The translations under genes were made by a program, and so were the position numbers. 64,000 nt of DNA from positions 434,001 through 498,000 of the forward strand of contig NZ_LJSD01000051.1 of assembly GCF_001303895.1 (NCBI RefSeq). The letters are read 5' to 3'. How positions within the stretch are numbered: the stretch's first letter is position 1; the number at the start of each line of letters is the position of its first letter. The notes under the pieces were generated by a model. It made no database searches. It had not been told where the DNA came from and saw only the letters and a list, made by a program, of their open reading frames with translations. The stretch is from Mesorhizobium sp. 1M-11 (lineage in GTDB: Bacteria > Pseudomonadota > Alphaproteobacteria > Rhizobiales > Rhizobiaceae). This document shows positions 1-8,153 of this stretch, piece by piece.

Positions 1-827
1 CCCATACGCTTCACCACCGCAGCGGCATCTTCATTCCCTTTCGCGATGACTGAACCGGCGCCGAGGAAGATCACATGGTCCGGATAGAGGCTGCCTCGTA
101 CTGCCAGCGCGGCGCTCTGCGGATCGGTCGCCACCCAATGAGCAACCTCGGAGTGCGGCAGCCGGTAATCGGAGCCGGCCGTCAGCCGGGCCAATTCATC
201 AAGATCGGGTGTGGTTGCCATGCGCGGGACGATGCGCAACCTCGCCTTGACATCGGCCAGCAGCGCCGCAGCCTCCTTCACCGTTTCGCCGCCGACAACC
301 AGGCCGTGATTGGCCAGGACCAGCACATCAGGCCGATTGTCGCTGTGCTCGGCAATGGCGAGCGCCAACGGCAGGCCCGGCCGTGCATAGGGCACACAGG
401 ACCAGTTGAGGCCCGTAAGGCGGGGAGCGACCTGTTCGGCGCAGTCGCTGCGCACCGCAAAGGCGATCGTGTCGACGCAATGGACATGCAGCACGACACG
501 ATGCGGCATCAGCGCATGCACGGTGGTTTCGATCGACGGGCGCAGGCCCGAGCCGTTGAGTTCCGTGACGACGAATTGCTGCGCCTGTTCGGCGGCGGGA
601 TCGACGGCCTCGACCGCCGCGACCAGCGGCGCCATCTCGACGGGCACCATGATGTCGCGCTCGGTCGCATGGGCGAGCCAGGTTCCGGATGCCTTGATCC
701 ACAGCGTGCCGTCGACTTTCAGCGACGTGTTGCCGCCGGCTCCCTGCGTCAGCAAGGGATCGTTGCCGATATCGGCCGACAGGGTCTTCAGCGCGGCAAG
801 CTCGGCTTGCCAATCGACCGCAGGCAT
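1..827 (-). CDS. Class II aldolase/adducin family protein (3' end off window)
   Basis: The reading frame is open from ATG at 827 to the left edge, so the C-terminus is missing. The N-terminus begins MPAVDWQAELAALKTLSADI and carries the class II aldolase glycine motif TQGAGGNTSLK (about residues 25-35), a metal-binding HVHC segment and a later ANHGLVVGG motif. These are hallmarks of zinc-dependent fuculose/rhamnulose-phosphate-type aldolases or epimerases. It follows the sugar ABC operon on the same strand, 263 nt after the binding-protein stop, across a large palindromic repeat. It probably acts on the phosphorylated sugar made by the kinase at 5727-7133, or on a related one. A second, unrelated-length aldolase domain lies in the 8154-10256 gene, so substrate assignment is inference. 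Confidence 0.8.
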   Translation of the reverse strand, partial: MPAVDWQAELAALKTLSADIGNDPLLTQGAGGNTSLKVDGTLWIKASGTWLAHATERDIMVPVEMAPLVAAVEAVDPAAEQAQQFVVTELNGSGLRPSIETTVHALMPHRVVLHVHCVDTIAFAVRSDCAEQVAPRLTGLNWSCVPYARPGLPLALAIAEHSDNRPDVLVLANHGLVVGGETVKEAAALLADVKARLRIVPRMATTPDLDELARLTAGSDYRLPHSEVAHWVATDPQSAALAVRGSLYPDHVIFLGAGSVIAKGNEDAAAVVKRM

Positions 828-894
828 GTCGCGATCCTTTCCAGTTCAGTGTCGAAGCCAATCGACTTCGGGGCAATCGTGCATGCCGGGTTGC

Positions 895-1053
895 CCCCTC
901 TCCGTCTCGGGCTTTGCCCGAGCCACCTCTCCCCCGCCTTCGGCAGGGGCGAGGAATCGCGGTTGTTATGCCGGCGCCATCTCCAGCTTGGGTTCCTCGC
1001 CCCCATGAAATGGGGGAGAGGTGGATCGCCCAAAGGGCGAGACGGAGAGGGGA
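895..1053. repeat. Large intergenic inverted repeat
   Basis: Arms 895-935 and 1012-1053 are largely reverse complements (CCCCTCTCCGTCTCGG on one side, its complement on the other). An inner pair, GGGGCGAGGAA and TTCCTCGCCCC, extends the stem. It fills the gap between the binding-protein gene and the aldolase gene and resembles dispersed rhizobial palindromic elements. It may act as a transcript stabiliser or partial terminator within the operon. Confidence 0.75.
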
Positions 1054-1090
1054 GCCTCATATCCAATAGCCCTCCCCGTCCCCCCACCCC

Positions 1091-2200
1091 CTAGAAATCG
1101 AAATTGTTGATGTTGTCCTTGCTGAAGACGGTCGGCGCGCCGAGCAGGATCTCCGAGCCATTGATGACGGAGAGATCGCCAAGCTTGCCGGCCTTCACCG
1201 AGGTCGCCCCAGGCGCCAGCGTACCGTCGGCGACGGCGCGCAGCACATGGGCGGCGGCATAGCCGAGATCGACCGGGTTCCACAGCACCACCGATTTCAC
1301 GCAGTCCGCCGCGACATAGGGCTTCATGGCGTTCGGCGTGGCGAGGCCCACGACGGCGACCTTGCCGCACTTCTTGGCCTGTGTGACCGCATCCGCCGCT
1401 GCCGGCGTAGCCACGCTGGTCATGCCGAAGACACCCTTCAGCTCGTCGCCATATTTGTTGAGCAGCGTGTTGGTCTGGTTGAAGGAGAGGATGTTGTCCT
1501 CCTGCGCTTCCACCGTCTCCAGCCACTTCATCTTCGGATGGCACTTGGCCTGATAGGCCGCCATTTCGGAGATCCAGCGCGCCTGGTTCGGGGTCGTGAA
1601 GGTCGAGGTGACGATGGCGAAGGCGCCATCCTCGCCGGTTTCCTTGGCCATGGAATCGACCATCGCCTTGGCGATGCCGTTGAACTCGGCCTGGTTGACG
1701 AACCACTGGCGTGCGTCCGGCGTCGAGTTGGCGTCGTAGCCGACGACATTGATGCCGGCGGCAAGCGCCTTCTTCAGCACCGGCGCGATCGCGACAGGAT
1801 CGTTGGCGGCGAACAGGATGCCGTCGACGCCGCTGGTGATGTAGTTGTCGATCAGCGTGATCTGGTCGTCGATGTTGGCCTTGCTCGGACCGTCGGTCTT
1901 GGCATCCATCGTGCCGATTTCCTTGGCCGCGTCGGCGATGCCCTTGGACGTGGCGTTGAAATAGCCGATGCCGACCAGCTTGGGCACATCGACGACCTTC
2001 AGCGTCTTGCCCTTGCGGTCGGGCGCGTTGGTCGGCGACCCGCCATCATAAGGCTTGGCCGCGACCGTCGCCGGCGTGGCATCGCAGGCGAGCGGGTTGG
2101 TCGGCAATTCGTCACCGCCGGTCCAGGCTGCCGATTGGGCATGGCTGAGGCTTGTCGAGAAGGACAAGGCCAGCAGTGCGCTGAGCACTCTATTACGCAT
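1091..2200 (-). CDS. Sugar ABC transporter periplasmic substrate-binding protein
   Basis: This 369-aa periplasmic binding protein belongs to the ribose/rhamnose-like (type I fold) family. The start at 2200 gives MRNRVLSALLALSFSTSLSHA, a clear Sec signal peptide, with GGAGG six bases upstream; an in-frame ATG at 2206 is too close to that site. The mature part has repeated binding-protein signatures such as DNYITSGVDGILFAANDP and GVFGMTSVATPAAADA. It would deliver sugar to the two permeases at 2263-3207 and 3218-4219, powered by the ATPase at 4219-5730. The full pathway gene set suggests L-rhamnose or a related deoxysugar, but the ligand cannot be read from sequence. Confidence 0.85.
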   Translation of the reverse strand: MRNRVLSALLALSFSTSLSHAQSAAWTGGDELPTNPLACDATPATVAAKPYDGGSPTNAPDRKGKTLKVVDVPKLVGIGYFNATSKGIADAAKEIGTMDAKTDGPSKANIDDQITLIDNYITSGVDGILFAANDPVAIAPVLKKALAAGINVVGYDANSTPDARQWFVNQAEFNGIAKAMVDSMAKETGEDGAFAIVTSTFTTPNQARWISEMAAYQAKCHPKMKWLETVEAQEDNILSFNQTNTLLNKYGDELKGVFGMTSVATPAAADAVTQAKKCGKVAVVGLATPNAMKPYVAADCVKSVVLWNPVDLGYAAAHVLRAVADGTLAPGATSVKAGKLGDLSVINGSEILLGAPTVFSKDNINNFDF

Positions 2201-2262
2201 TTTCATCCTCCAATTGTTCGTCCGGACACTGATGAGCGGCAGTGAAGGACGCTTCTCCCTTG

Positions 2263-3207
2263 TTATCGAGTGCCGCTCCTCTCGAAGAGGTTGCTGGCGA
2301 GGATCGCCAGAATGAGTACCGCGCCGATGAGCATGATGGTGCCGTCGCCCTTCACACCGGCGAGCGACAGACCGTTCTTCAGCGCCTGGATGAGGCAAAG
2401 GCCGATCATGGTGCCGGCGATCGTGCCGCGGCCGCCGAAGATCGAGGTGCCGCCAAGCACCACGGCGGTGATGGCGTCGAGTTCGATGCCGGTGCCCATG
2501 TCCGAGCGCGTGGTCGAGACGCGCGAGACGAAGATGACGCCGGCCAGAGCCGCCGCGAAACCCGACGCTGTGTAGAGGGCAAGCTTGGTCTTCTCGACAG
2601 AAAGCCCGGAAAAGCGGCTGGCGACCTCGTTGGAGCCGATGGCATAGACCGTGCGGCCCCAGCGCGTGTAGGCAAGGATGATGGAGGCGATGATCGCCGC
2701 CGCGGCCAGGATCCAGAGCTGCGTCGGTACGCCCAGCACCTCGCCCTGGCCGAGCACGTAGAACCAGTCTGGATAGCCGCGCACCGAACGCGCCTGGCTG
2801 ATGCCTTCGGCCAGGCCGCGATAGAGCGCCAGCGTCGCCAGCGTCGCGATCAGCGGCGGCACGCTGAACCGGGTGATGATCGCGCCATTGGCGAAACCGG
2901 CAAACGTGCCGACGGCGATCGCGCCAGCGGCGGCCGCCGGCAGCGGCAGGCCAAGCTTCTGCCAGAACACGCCGGTCAGGATCGCGGTCAGGCCGAGGAT
3001 CGAACCCACGGAGAGATCGATGCCGCCGGTCGCGATGACAAAGGTCATGGCGATGGCGATGAGGCCGATCTCCGTCATCAGCCGACCCTGGTTGAGCAGG
3101 TTGGAGACAGTAAAGAAACGGTCGGACTGGAACGACAGCACGATCAGCACGGCGACCAGCAGCAAGGCCAGGAAGGTTTCGTGGCGGAGCAGGGATTTCC
3201 AGTTCAT
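2263..3207 (-). CDS. Sugar ABC transporter permease (RbsC-like)
   Basis: A 314-aa inner-membrane permease of the branched-chain/ribose type, with eight or more hydrophobic segments. It has the family's GGIDLSVGSI motif near residue 65 and the ALxxGTSIFGGRGT region near residue 255 that contacts the ATPase. It starts at ATG 3207, ten bases after the stop of the other permease gene, which implies co-transcription. Together the two permeases form the heterodimeric channel of this importer. The length is normal for the family. Confidence 0.88.
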   Translation of the reverse strand: MNWKSLLRHETFLALLLVAVLIVLSFQSDRFFTVSNLLNQGRLMTEIGLIAIAMTFVIATGGIDLSVGSILGLTAILTGVFWQKLGLPLPAAAAGAIAVGTFAGFANGAIITRFSVPPLIATLATLALYRGLAEGISQARSVRGYPDWFYVLGQGEVLGVPTQLWILAAAAIIASIILAYTRWGRTVYAIGSNEVASRFSGLSVEKTKLALYTASGFAAALAGVIFVSRVSTTRSDMGTGIELDAITAVVLGGTSIFGGRGTIAGTMIGLCLIQALKNGLSLAGVKGDGTIMLIGAVLILAILASNLFERSGTR

Positions 3208-3217
3208 CCTTGCTCCT

Positions 3218-4219
3218 TCAAATCCTGCCGCGCCGGCGCAGCATGTCGGCCAGCACCGTCGCCAGGATCAGCAGGCCGATGACCGCGCGCAGCCAGTAGG
3301 CCGAAACGTTGACGAAGATCAGCGCCGAACCGATCGTGGCGAACAGGATCGTCGCCAGCGTCGAGCCGATGACCGTACCCGAACCGCCGAGGATCGACAC
3401 ACCACCGATGACGGCAGCGGTGATGACGGTGAGTTCGAGATTGGGCGGCACCGTGGACTGGATCACCTGAAGCTGCGTGGCGAACAGGATCGTCGCCAGC
3501 CCCGCGAAGGCGCCATGGATGACGAACACCGCGACGGTGCGGCGCTCGACAGGGATGCCGGTGGCAAGTGCCGCTTCCGCGTTGCCGCCAATGGCATAAA
3601 GCGAACGCCCGAAGGCCGAGTAGCGCATCCAAAGTGCTGCAAGCACGGTCAGCACCACCATGAAGACCAGCGGCACCGGCAGGCCGAGGACACTCTTCTG
3701 GGCGATCAGGAAGTCAGGCGGCAGGTTGGTTATCCAGGTGCCGCCGGTGACGCTGATCAGCCCGCCGCGCATGATCGACAAGGCGCCTAAAGTCACCACG
3801 ATAGACGGAATGCGCGCATAGGCGACGAGGGCGCCGATACAGGCGTTGATCGTCATGCCGACCAGCACCGGCGCCAGCCAGGCGATCCAGACGGGATAGC
3901 CGGCGACCGCCAGCGTACCCGAGATCGTCGCCAGCACGCCGATCAGCGCGCCGACCGACACGTCGATATGGCCGGTGACGATAACCATGGTCATGCCGAT
4001 GGCGGCAACGGCGATATAAGCGTTGCCGGAGAAGATCGTGGTCAGGTTGTTGGCGCTGATGAAACGCGGGTTGACCATCGTCACCACCACGAACAGCGCT
4101 ATGATCGCGGCCAGCACGACCAGTTCCTGGCCGTAATCGGCAAACAGCCGCCGGAGGAAGCCGGGCCGTTGTGCGGCCGATGCGGGACGGGTTGGAGGGA
4201 GATCGACGACCGCACTCAT
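3218..4219 (-). CDS. Sugar ABC transporter permease (RbsC-like)
   Basis: A 333-aa inner-membrane permease paralogous to the downstream one. A short cytoplasmic proline-rich N-terminus precedes the membrane segments, with a GHIDVSVGALIG motif and a VIGGVSILGGSGTVIG motif near the end. Its ATG overlaps the ATPase stop by one base (TGATG), so translation is coupled. Two different permeases with one dual-domain ATPase match the architecture of rhamnose-type importers in rhizobia. Confidence 0.88.
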   Translation of the reverse strand: MSAVVDLPPTRPASAAQRPGFLRRLFADYGQELVVLAAIIALFVVVTMVNPRFISANNLTTIFSGNAYIAVAAIGMTMVIVTGHIDVSVGALIGVLATISGTLAVAGYPVWIAWLAPVLVGMTINACIGALVAYARIPSIVVTLGALSIMRGGLISVTGGTWITNLPPDFLIAQKSVLGLPVPLVFMVVLTVLAALWMRYSAFGRSLYAIGGNAEAALATGIPVERRTVAVFVIHGAFAGLATILFATQLQVIQSTVPPNLELTVITAAVIGGVSILGGSGTVIGSTLATILFATIGSALIFVNVSAYWLRAVIGLLILATVLADMLRRRGRI

Positions 4220-5730
4220 CAGGCCGCCTCCCCGCTCTGATGCATGGTCATCGCCATGCCGACGCGTTCGGGCGTTGCGTCCGCCCTGTCGATCTCACCG
4301 GTGAGGCGGCCGCCGCTGATCACCAGGATGCGGTCGCTCATGCCGAGCACTTCCGGCAGTTCGCTGGAGATCATCAGGATGGCGACACCCTGCTTCACCA
4401 GTTCACCCATGATGGTGTGGATCTCGGCCTTGGCACCGACGTCGACGCCGCGCGTCGGCTCATCGAGGATCAGCACCTTGGGATTGGTCTCCAGCCATTT
4501 GGCGATCACCACCTTCTGCTGGTTGCCACCCGACAATTCACCCACCGGCTGCCCGATGTTGCGGCAGCGCACCCTGAGCCGCTTGACGGCGTCGAGCGCA
4601 CGCTGCGCTTCTTCGCCAGCCTTGATGAAGATGCCGGACGAGAAGCGTTCGATCGAGGCCATCGACACGTTCTTGCGGATCGCCATCTGCTTCACCAGTC
4701 CCTGCTGGCCGCGATCCTCGGGTACATAGGCAATGCCGAGGTCGCGCGCCTGGCGCGGCGAGGTGATGCTGACCGTCCTGCCCTCGAGGGCGATCTCGCC
4801 CGAGGTCGCGGGCGTCATTCCGAACAGAGTGAGCGCGAGTTCCGTGCGCCCGCTGCCGACCAGGCCGGCGACGCCGAGGATCTCTCCACGCCGCAGGGAA
4901 AAGGAGATGTCCTGCACATGACGGCCGTGATTGAGGTTCTTCACCTCCAGCACCGTGTCGCCGATGGCGGCGTCGGCCTTCGGGAACAGGCTGTCGATCG
5001 ACCGACCGACCATCATGGAAACGAGCTGCGCCTCATCGACCTCGCCGATGTCGCGGGTGCCGACATAACCGCCGTCGCGCAGCACGGTGACGCGGTCGGC
5101 CAGCGCGAAGATCTCCGGCATGCGGTGGCTGACATAGACGATGCCGACGCCGCGCTCGCGCAACTGCCGCACCACCGCCATCAGGCGCTGCACGTCCGAT
5201 TCCACCAGCGAGGCGGTCGGCTCGTCCATGATCAGGATGCGCGCATTCTTCGAAAGCGCCTTGGCGATCTCGACGCGCTGGCGCTGCGCCACCGACAGCG
5301 TCAGCACCTTGGCGTCGACATCGAGATCGAAGGTGTCAAGCTGGTCGAGCAGCGCGCGCGTGCGTGCCCGCACCTCGCTCCAGTCGATCCAGCCTCCCGG
5401 CTTGCGCGGATAATTGCCGAGGAAGACGTTCTCCGCGACGGTCAGCTCGGGAAACAGCAACAACTCCTGATAGACGGTGGCAATCCCGGCTGCGGATGCG
5501 TCACGCGTGGAGGCAAACTTCACCTCCTTGCCGTCGACGGTGATGGTGCCGGCATCGGGCGAATAGAGGCCGGACATCATCTTGATCAGGGTCGACTTGC
5601 CGGCGCCATTCTCGCCGAGCAGCGCATGCACCTCGCCGGGGCGCACGTCGAAATTGACATCCTTCAGCGCCTTCACGCCGACGAAGGATTTCGACATGCC
5701 GGCCAGGCTGACATAAGGGGCGGCGGTCAT
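4219..5730 (-). CDS. Sugar ABC transporter ATP-binding protein (RbsA-type, two domains)
   Basis: A 503-aa ATPase with two fused nucleotide-binding domains. The first has Walker A GENGAGKSTLIKM near residue 40, a non-consensus signature LSVAQRQRVEIAKA and Walker B ILIMDEPTAS. The second has the usual degenerate Walker A GLVGSGRTELAL and an intact signature LSGGNQQKVVIAKW followed by ILDEPTRGVDVGAK. This asymmetry is normal for RbsA/MglA proteins. It sits between the kinase gene (4-nt ATGA overlap) and the permeases and energises sugar uptake at the cytoplasmic face. Confidence 0.92.
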   Translation of the reverse strand: MTAAPYVSLAGMSKSFVGVKALKDVNFDVRPGEVHALLGENGAGKSTLIKMMSGLYSPDAGTITVDGKEVKFASTRDASAAGIATVYQELLLFPELTVAENVFLGNYPRKPGGWIDWSEVRARTRALLDQLDTFDLDVDAKVLTLSVAQRQRVEIAKALSKNARILIMDEPTASLVESDVQRLMAVVRQLRERGVGIVYVSHRMPEIFALADRVTVLRDGGYVGTRDIGEVDEAQLVSMMVGRSIDSLFPKADAAIGDTVLEVKNLNHGRHVQDISFSLRRGEILGVAGLVGSGRTELALTLFGMTPATSGEIALEGRTVSITSPRQARDLGIAYVPEDRGQQGLVKQMAIRKNVSMASIERFSSGIFIKAGEEAQRALDAVKRLRVRCRNIGQPVGELSGGNQQKVVIAKWLETNPKVLILDEPTRGVDVGAKAEIHTIMGELVKQGVAILMISSELPEVLGMSDRILVISGGRLTGEIDRADATPERVGMAMTMHQSGEAA

Positions 5731-7133
5731 CGGCTCGCCTCCTTCGCGGCTTTGTCCGCACGCGCGGCATCCCGAGAATTGCCGGCCAGTTCGCGCCAGC
5801 GATCGCGATAGGCTTCGAGGCCGGGCACGCTGCTCGCCGCGACCGGCACCGTCTCGTCGCGGAACGGCATGGTTCCGAGCGCCTTGAAGGCAAGGGCGGC
5901 TGCGCCGGTGGCGGAGCCTTCGCTCATTTCCGAATGGATGACGGTCTGGCCCGGACGCAACTGCGCGAGCATCGCCGTCAAGAGCTCGATCTTGGCGAGG
6001 CCACCATCGACGACCAGAAGGTTGTCGGAGCGGATCAGGTCCAGCGACAGGTCCGTCATCATCAGCACGTAGAGCGCGGCAACCGCGGCGCGATCCTCAC
6101 CCTCGACATCGCCGCCGACGATCTGCCCGCTGGTTTCCGGAAACGGTCCGCCGGCAGCCCATGACGGCAGGGCGAAGACGCCGCGCGCCATCACGCGTTC
6201 GACCGCCTGCTGCGGGATCGGCTGGTTCCAGCTTTCGCTGATCAGGTCGTATTCGCGGCCGCCCATGAAGCGCAGCGAAGGCGCCGGCTCGCCGTCGACC
6301 GTGACATTGGCGATCATGTCGCGCTCGCGGTCGAGCGCGTCGAGCGGGCAGTCGAGATTGATGATGATGACCCAGGTGCCGGTCGACACCAGCGTGAAGC
6401 CCGACAGGCCGGTCATGCGGTAATAGGCTAGGGCGGCGTTGGAATCGTGCACGCCATTGTGGACGCGGATCGAACGGCTGGAACCATCGGACAGGGCAAC
6501 GTGCGTCTCGCCGATGACCGCGCCGGCGGGCTGTATCTCCGGGAATTTCCCGCGCCAGCCCAGCCGGTCGACCAGCGAGGAGAAATCGCGCTTCAATGGT
6601 GCCCACAGCTGGCTGTGCGCGCCGAGATAGGACCATTCCGCCAGCGGGCGGCCGGTAAACCGCCAGCCCCAATATTGCGGATAGCAGAGGATCGCCTCGG
6701 TATCGGCAAAGGCGGCCGGCTCTTCCTGCTTCAGCCAGTAGATGTGGCGGGCGATGGAGAAACCGAGCGGCAGCCAGGGCGTGTAGGTCTCCGAGAAATC
6801 CGGCAGCATCGGATCGATCTCGCGCGCGATCGACGGTGGGATCTCCTGTTCGTAGTCCAGCACCGGATGGAGAAGCTCGTCGCCGTGCACCAGCGCGAAG
6901 GCACAGCCATGGGCAGAGACCATCAGCCCGACGACATCATGCATGGCAACGACGTCGGCGAGCTCGCGGCTCATCCAGGCGAACAGGCGCTCGTCATCCA
7001 GCACATGCCGGCCCCGGAAATCCTTCCACACCGGCCTGGTGCGGCGTTCGTCGAGCAGGGTACCGTCGGGTGCGAACACAAACAGCTTCGAATTGGTCTT
7101 GCCGAGATCGAAAACTGCAAGGGCCCCGTTCAT
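5727..7133 (-). CDS. FGGY-family carbohydrate kinase
   Basis: A 468-aa sugar kinase of the FGGY/actin-like fold. The N-terminus has the phosphate-1 motif FDLGKTNSKLFVF (residues 8-20). Mid-protein there is a TLVSTGTW-like segment, and the C-terminal VDGGLAKIELL is the adenosine region. It would phosphorylate the imported ketose or its isomerised form. In R. leguminosarum a kinase in the rhamnose locus (RhaK) is also needed for uptake; this may be its functional equivalent, but overall identity to RhaK was not established. Four-base overlaps with the regulator upstream and the ATPase downstream couple its translation. Confidence 0.85.
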   Translation of the reverse strand: MNGALAVFDLGKTNSKLFVFAPDGTLLDERRTRPVWKDFRGRHVLDDERLFAWMSRELADVVAMHDVVGLMVSAHGCAFALVHGDELLHPVLDYEQEIPPSIAREIDPMLPDFSETYTPWLPLGFSIARHIYWLKQEEPAAFADTEAILCYPQYWGWRFTGRPLAEWSYLGAHSQLWAPLKRDFSSLVDRLGWRGKFPEIQPAGAVIGETHVALSDGSSRSIRVHNGVHDSNAALAYYRMTGLSGFTLVSTGTWVIIINLDCPLDALDRERDMIANVTVDGEPAPSLRFMGGREYDLISESWNQPIPQQAVERVMARGVFALPSWAAGGPFPETSGQIVGGDVEGEDRAAVAALYVLMMTDLSLDLIRSDNLLVVDGGLAKIELLTAMLAQLRPGQTVIHSEMSEGSATGAAALAFKALGTMPFRDETVPVAASSVPGLEAYRDRWRELAGNSRDAARADKAAKEASR

Positions 7134-7924
7134 CCCGCCCCTCCATTGGCCAGCCCGCCGTTCGGAGCGATGCGCAGGGCGACGCCGGCCGCTTCCAGCA
7201 TCTTGGCATGCTGGTCCGACAGCCCGTCATCGGTGATCAGGACGCCGACACGCGCAAGCGGCAGTGCCACGTGGCGCGCATGGATGGAGAATTTGCGACT
7301 GTCGGCCAGCACGATCACCTGGTCGACATTGCGGCTCAATTCCTGGATGGCGCGCACCATCAGCGGATGCGACTCCAGCAGCCCGTCGGGGCTGATGCCC
7401 TGCGCGCCGAGAAAGAACTTCGAGGCGAAGAAGTTCGCCGGCTGCGACGGCGAATAGATGACGCGCGGCTCGCGGTGCAGCTCGCCGCCGGCGATGGTCA
7501 GACTGCATTTGCCATGCTCGCCGAGATAGGCGGCCAGCGGCATGGAGTTGGTGAACAGGCGGACGTTGCGTTCGGCCAGCTTGACGCCGAGGTGGTAGCA
7601 GGTCGAACCGCCATTGACGATGACGGCATCGCCATCCAGCACCATCGTCGATGCCAGCTCGGCGATCTGGCGTTTCGCATCGACGGCGAGGTCGCGGTTC
7701 TCGTCATAGGGCCGGGCGAAGGCGGTTGTCTGCGAGGCGGCGCCGTCGAGCGCGGAGATGCCGCCATAGACCTTCCGGGCGCCGCCGGACTGGTCGATCT
7801 TGTCGATGTCGCGCCGGATCGTGGCGGCCGAAACGCCAAGGCGCTCCTGCAGCTCGCGCACCGACGCGAAGGGCCGGTCGCGCAACAATTCGATGATCTG
7901 CCGATGGCGGACCAAATCGTTCAA
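7130..7924 (-). CDS. DeoR-family transcriptional regulator
   Basis: A 264-aa regulator. The N-terminal winged helix-turn-helix (about residues 5-57) reads RELQERLGVSAATIRRDIDK, the DeoR signature. The rest is the phosphosugar-sensing DeoRC domain, with motifs such as VNGGSTCYHLG and ALFLG-like segments. It is the first gene of the minus-strand operon and divergent from the 8154-10256 aldolase/dehydrogenase gene, so it probably represses both promoters until a phosphorylated sugar accumulates. This placement matches rhaR of rhizobial rhamnose loci. Confidence 0.88.
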   Translation of the reverse strand: MNDLVRHRQIIELLRDRPFASVRELQERLGVSAATIRRDIDKIDQSGGARKVYGGISALDGAASQTTAFARPYDENRDLAVDAKRQIAELASTMVLDGDAVIVNGGSTCYHLGVKLAERNVRLFTNSMPLAAYLGEHGKCSLTIAGGELHREPRVIYSPSQPANFFASKFFLGAQGISPDGLLESHPLMVRAIQELSRNVDQVIVLADSRKFSIHARHVALPLARVGVLITDDGLSDQHAKMLEAAGVALRIAPNGGLANGGAG

Positions 7925-8020
7925 GCCAGAATCCTCCCGTGACGGCCCGAAAACCGAGCGCCGTGAGCCAAGTTACGCAAAATAGATGATCACGCAAGCC
8001 ATTTGTGCAAAACTTCGCTC

Positions 8021-8036
8021 ATATCGCATTGCATAT
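8021..8036. promoter_or_regulatory. Quasi-palindrome in divergent promoter region (candidate DeoR operator)
   Basis: The sequence ATATCGCATTGCATAT matches its own reverse complement at 14 of 16 positions. It lies midway between the divergent DeoR-family gene (start 7924) and the aldolase/dehydrogenase gene (start 8154), in an AT-richer stretch. The surrounding 229-bp gap holds both promoters. Assignment to the DeoR protein is inference. Confidence 0.4.
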
Positions 8037-8153
8037 AACGCAGTTCGCACTTGCAATATGATCGACTTCAATCTTTCATGATTGACAAACCGCATGCCTT
8101 GGCCTGATTTTAACGCTCGTGCCGCGCCCAGAGGCCGGCGGGAGGATTTCGAC

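Noticed and set aside
4171..5811. Long open frame on the plus strand opposite the ABC ATPase
   Set aside because: Histidine/arginine-rich translation without family motifs; it mirrors the codon structure of the true ATPase gene on the other strand, as expected in GC-rich DNA. The same applies to 8298-9986, 11580-12740, 12658-14103, 31348-33006 and 44604-46826.
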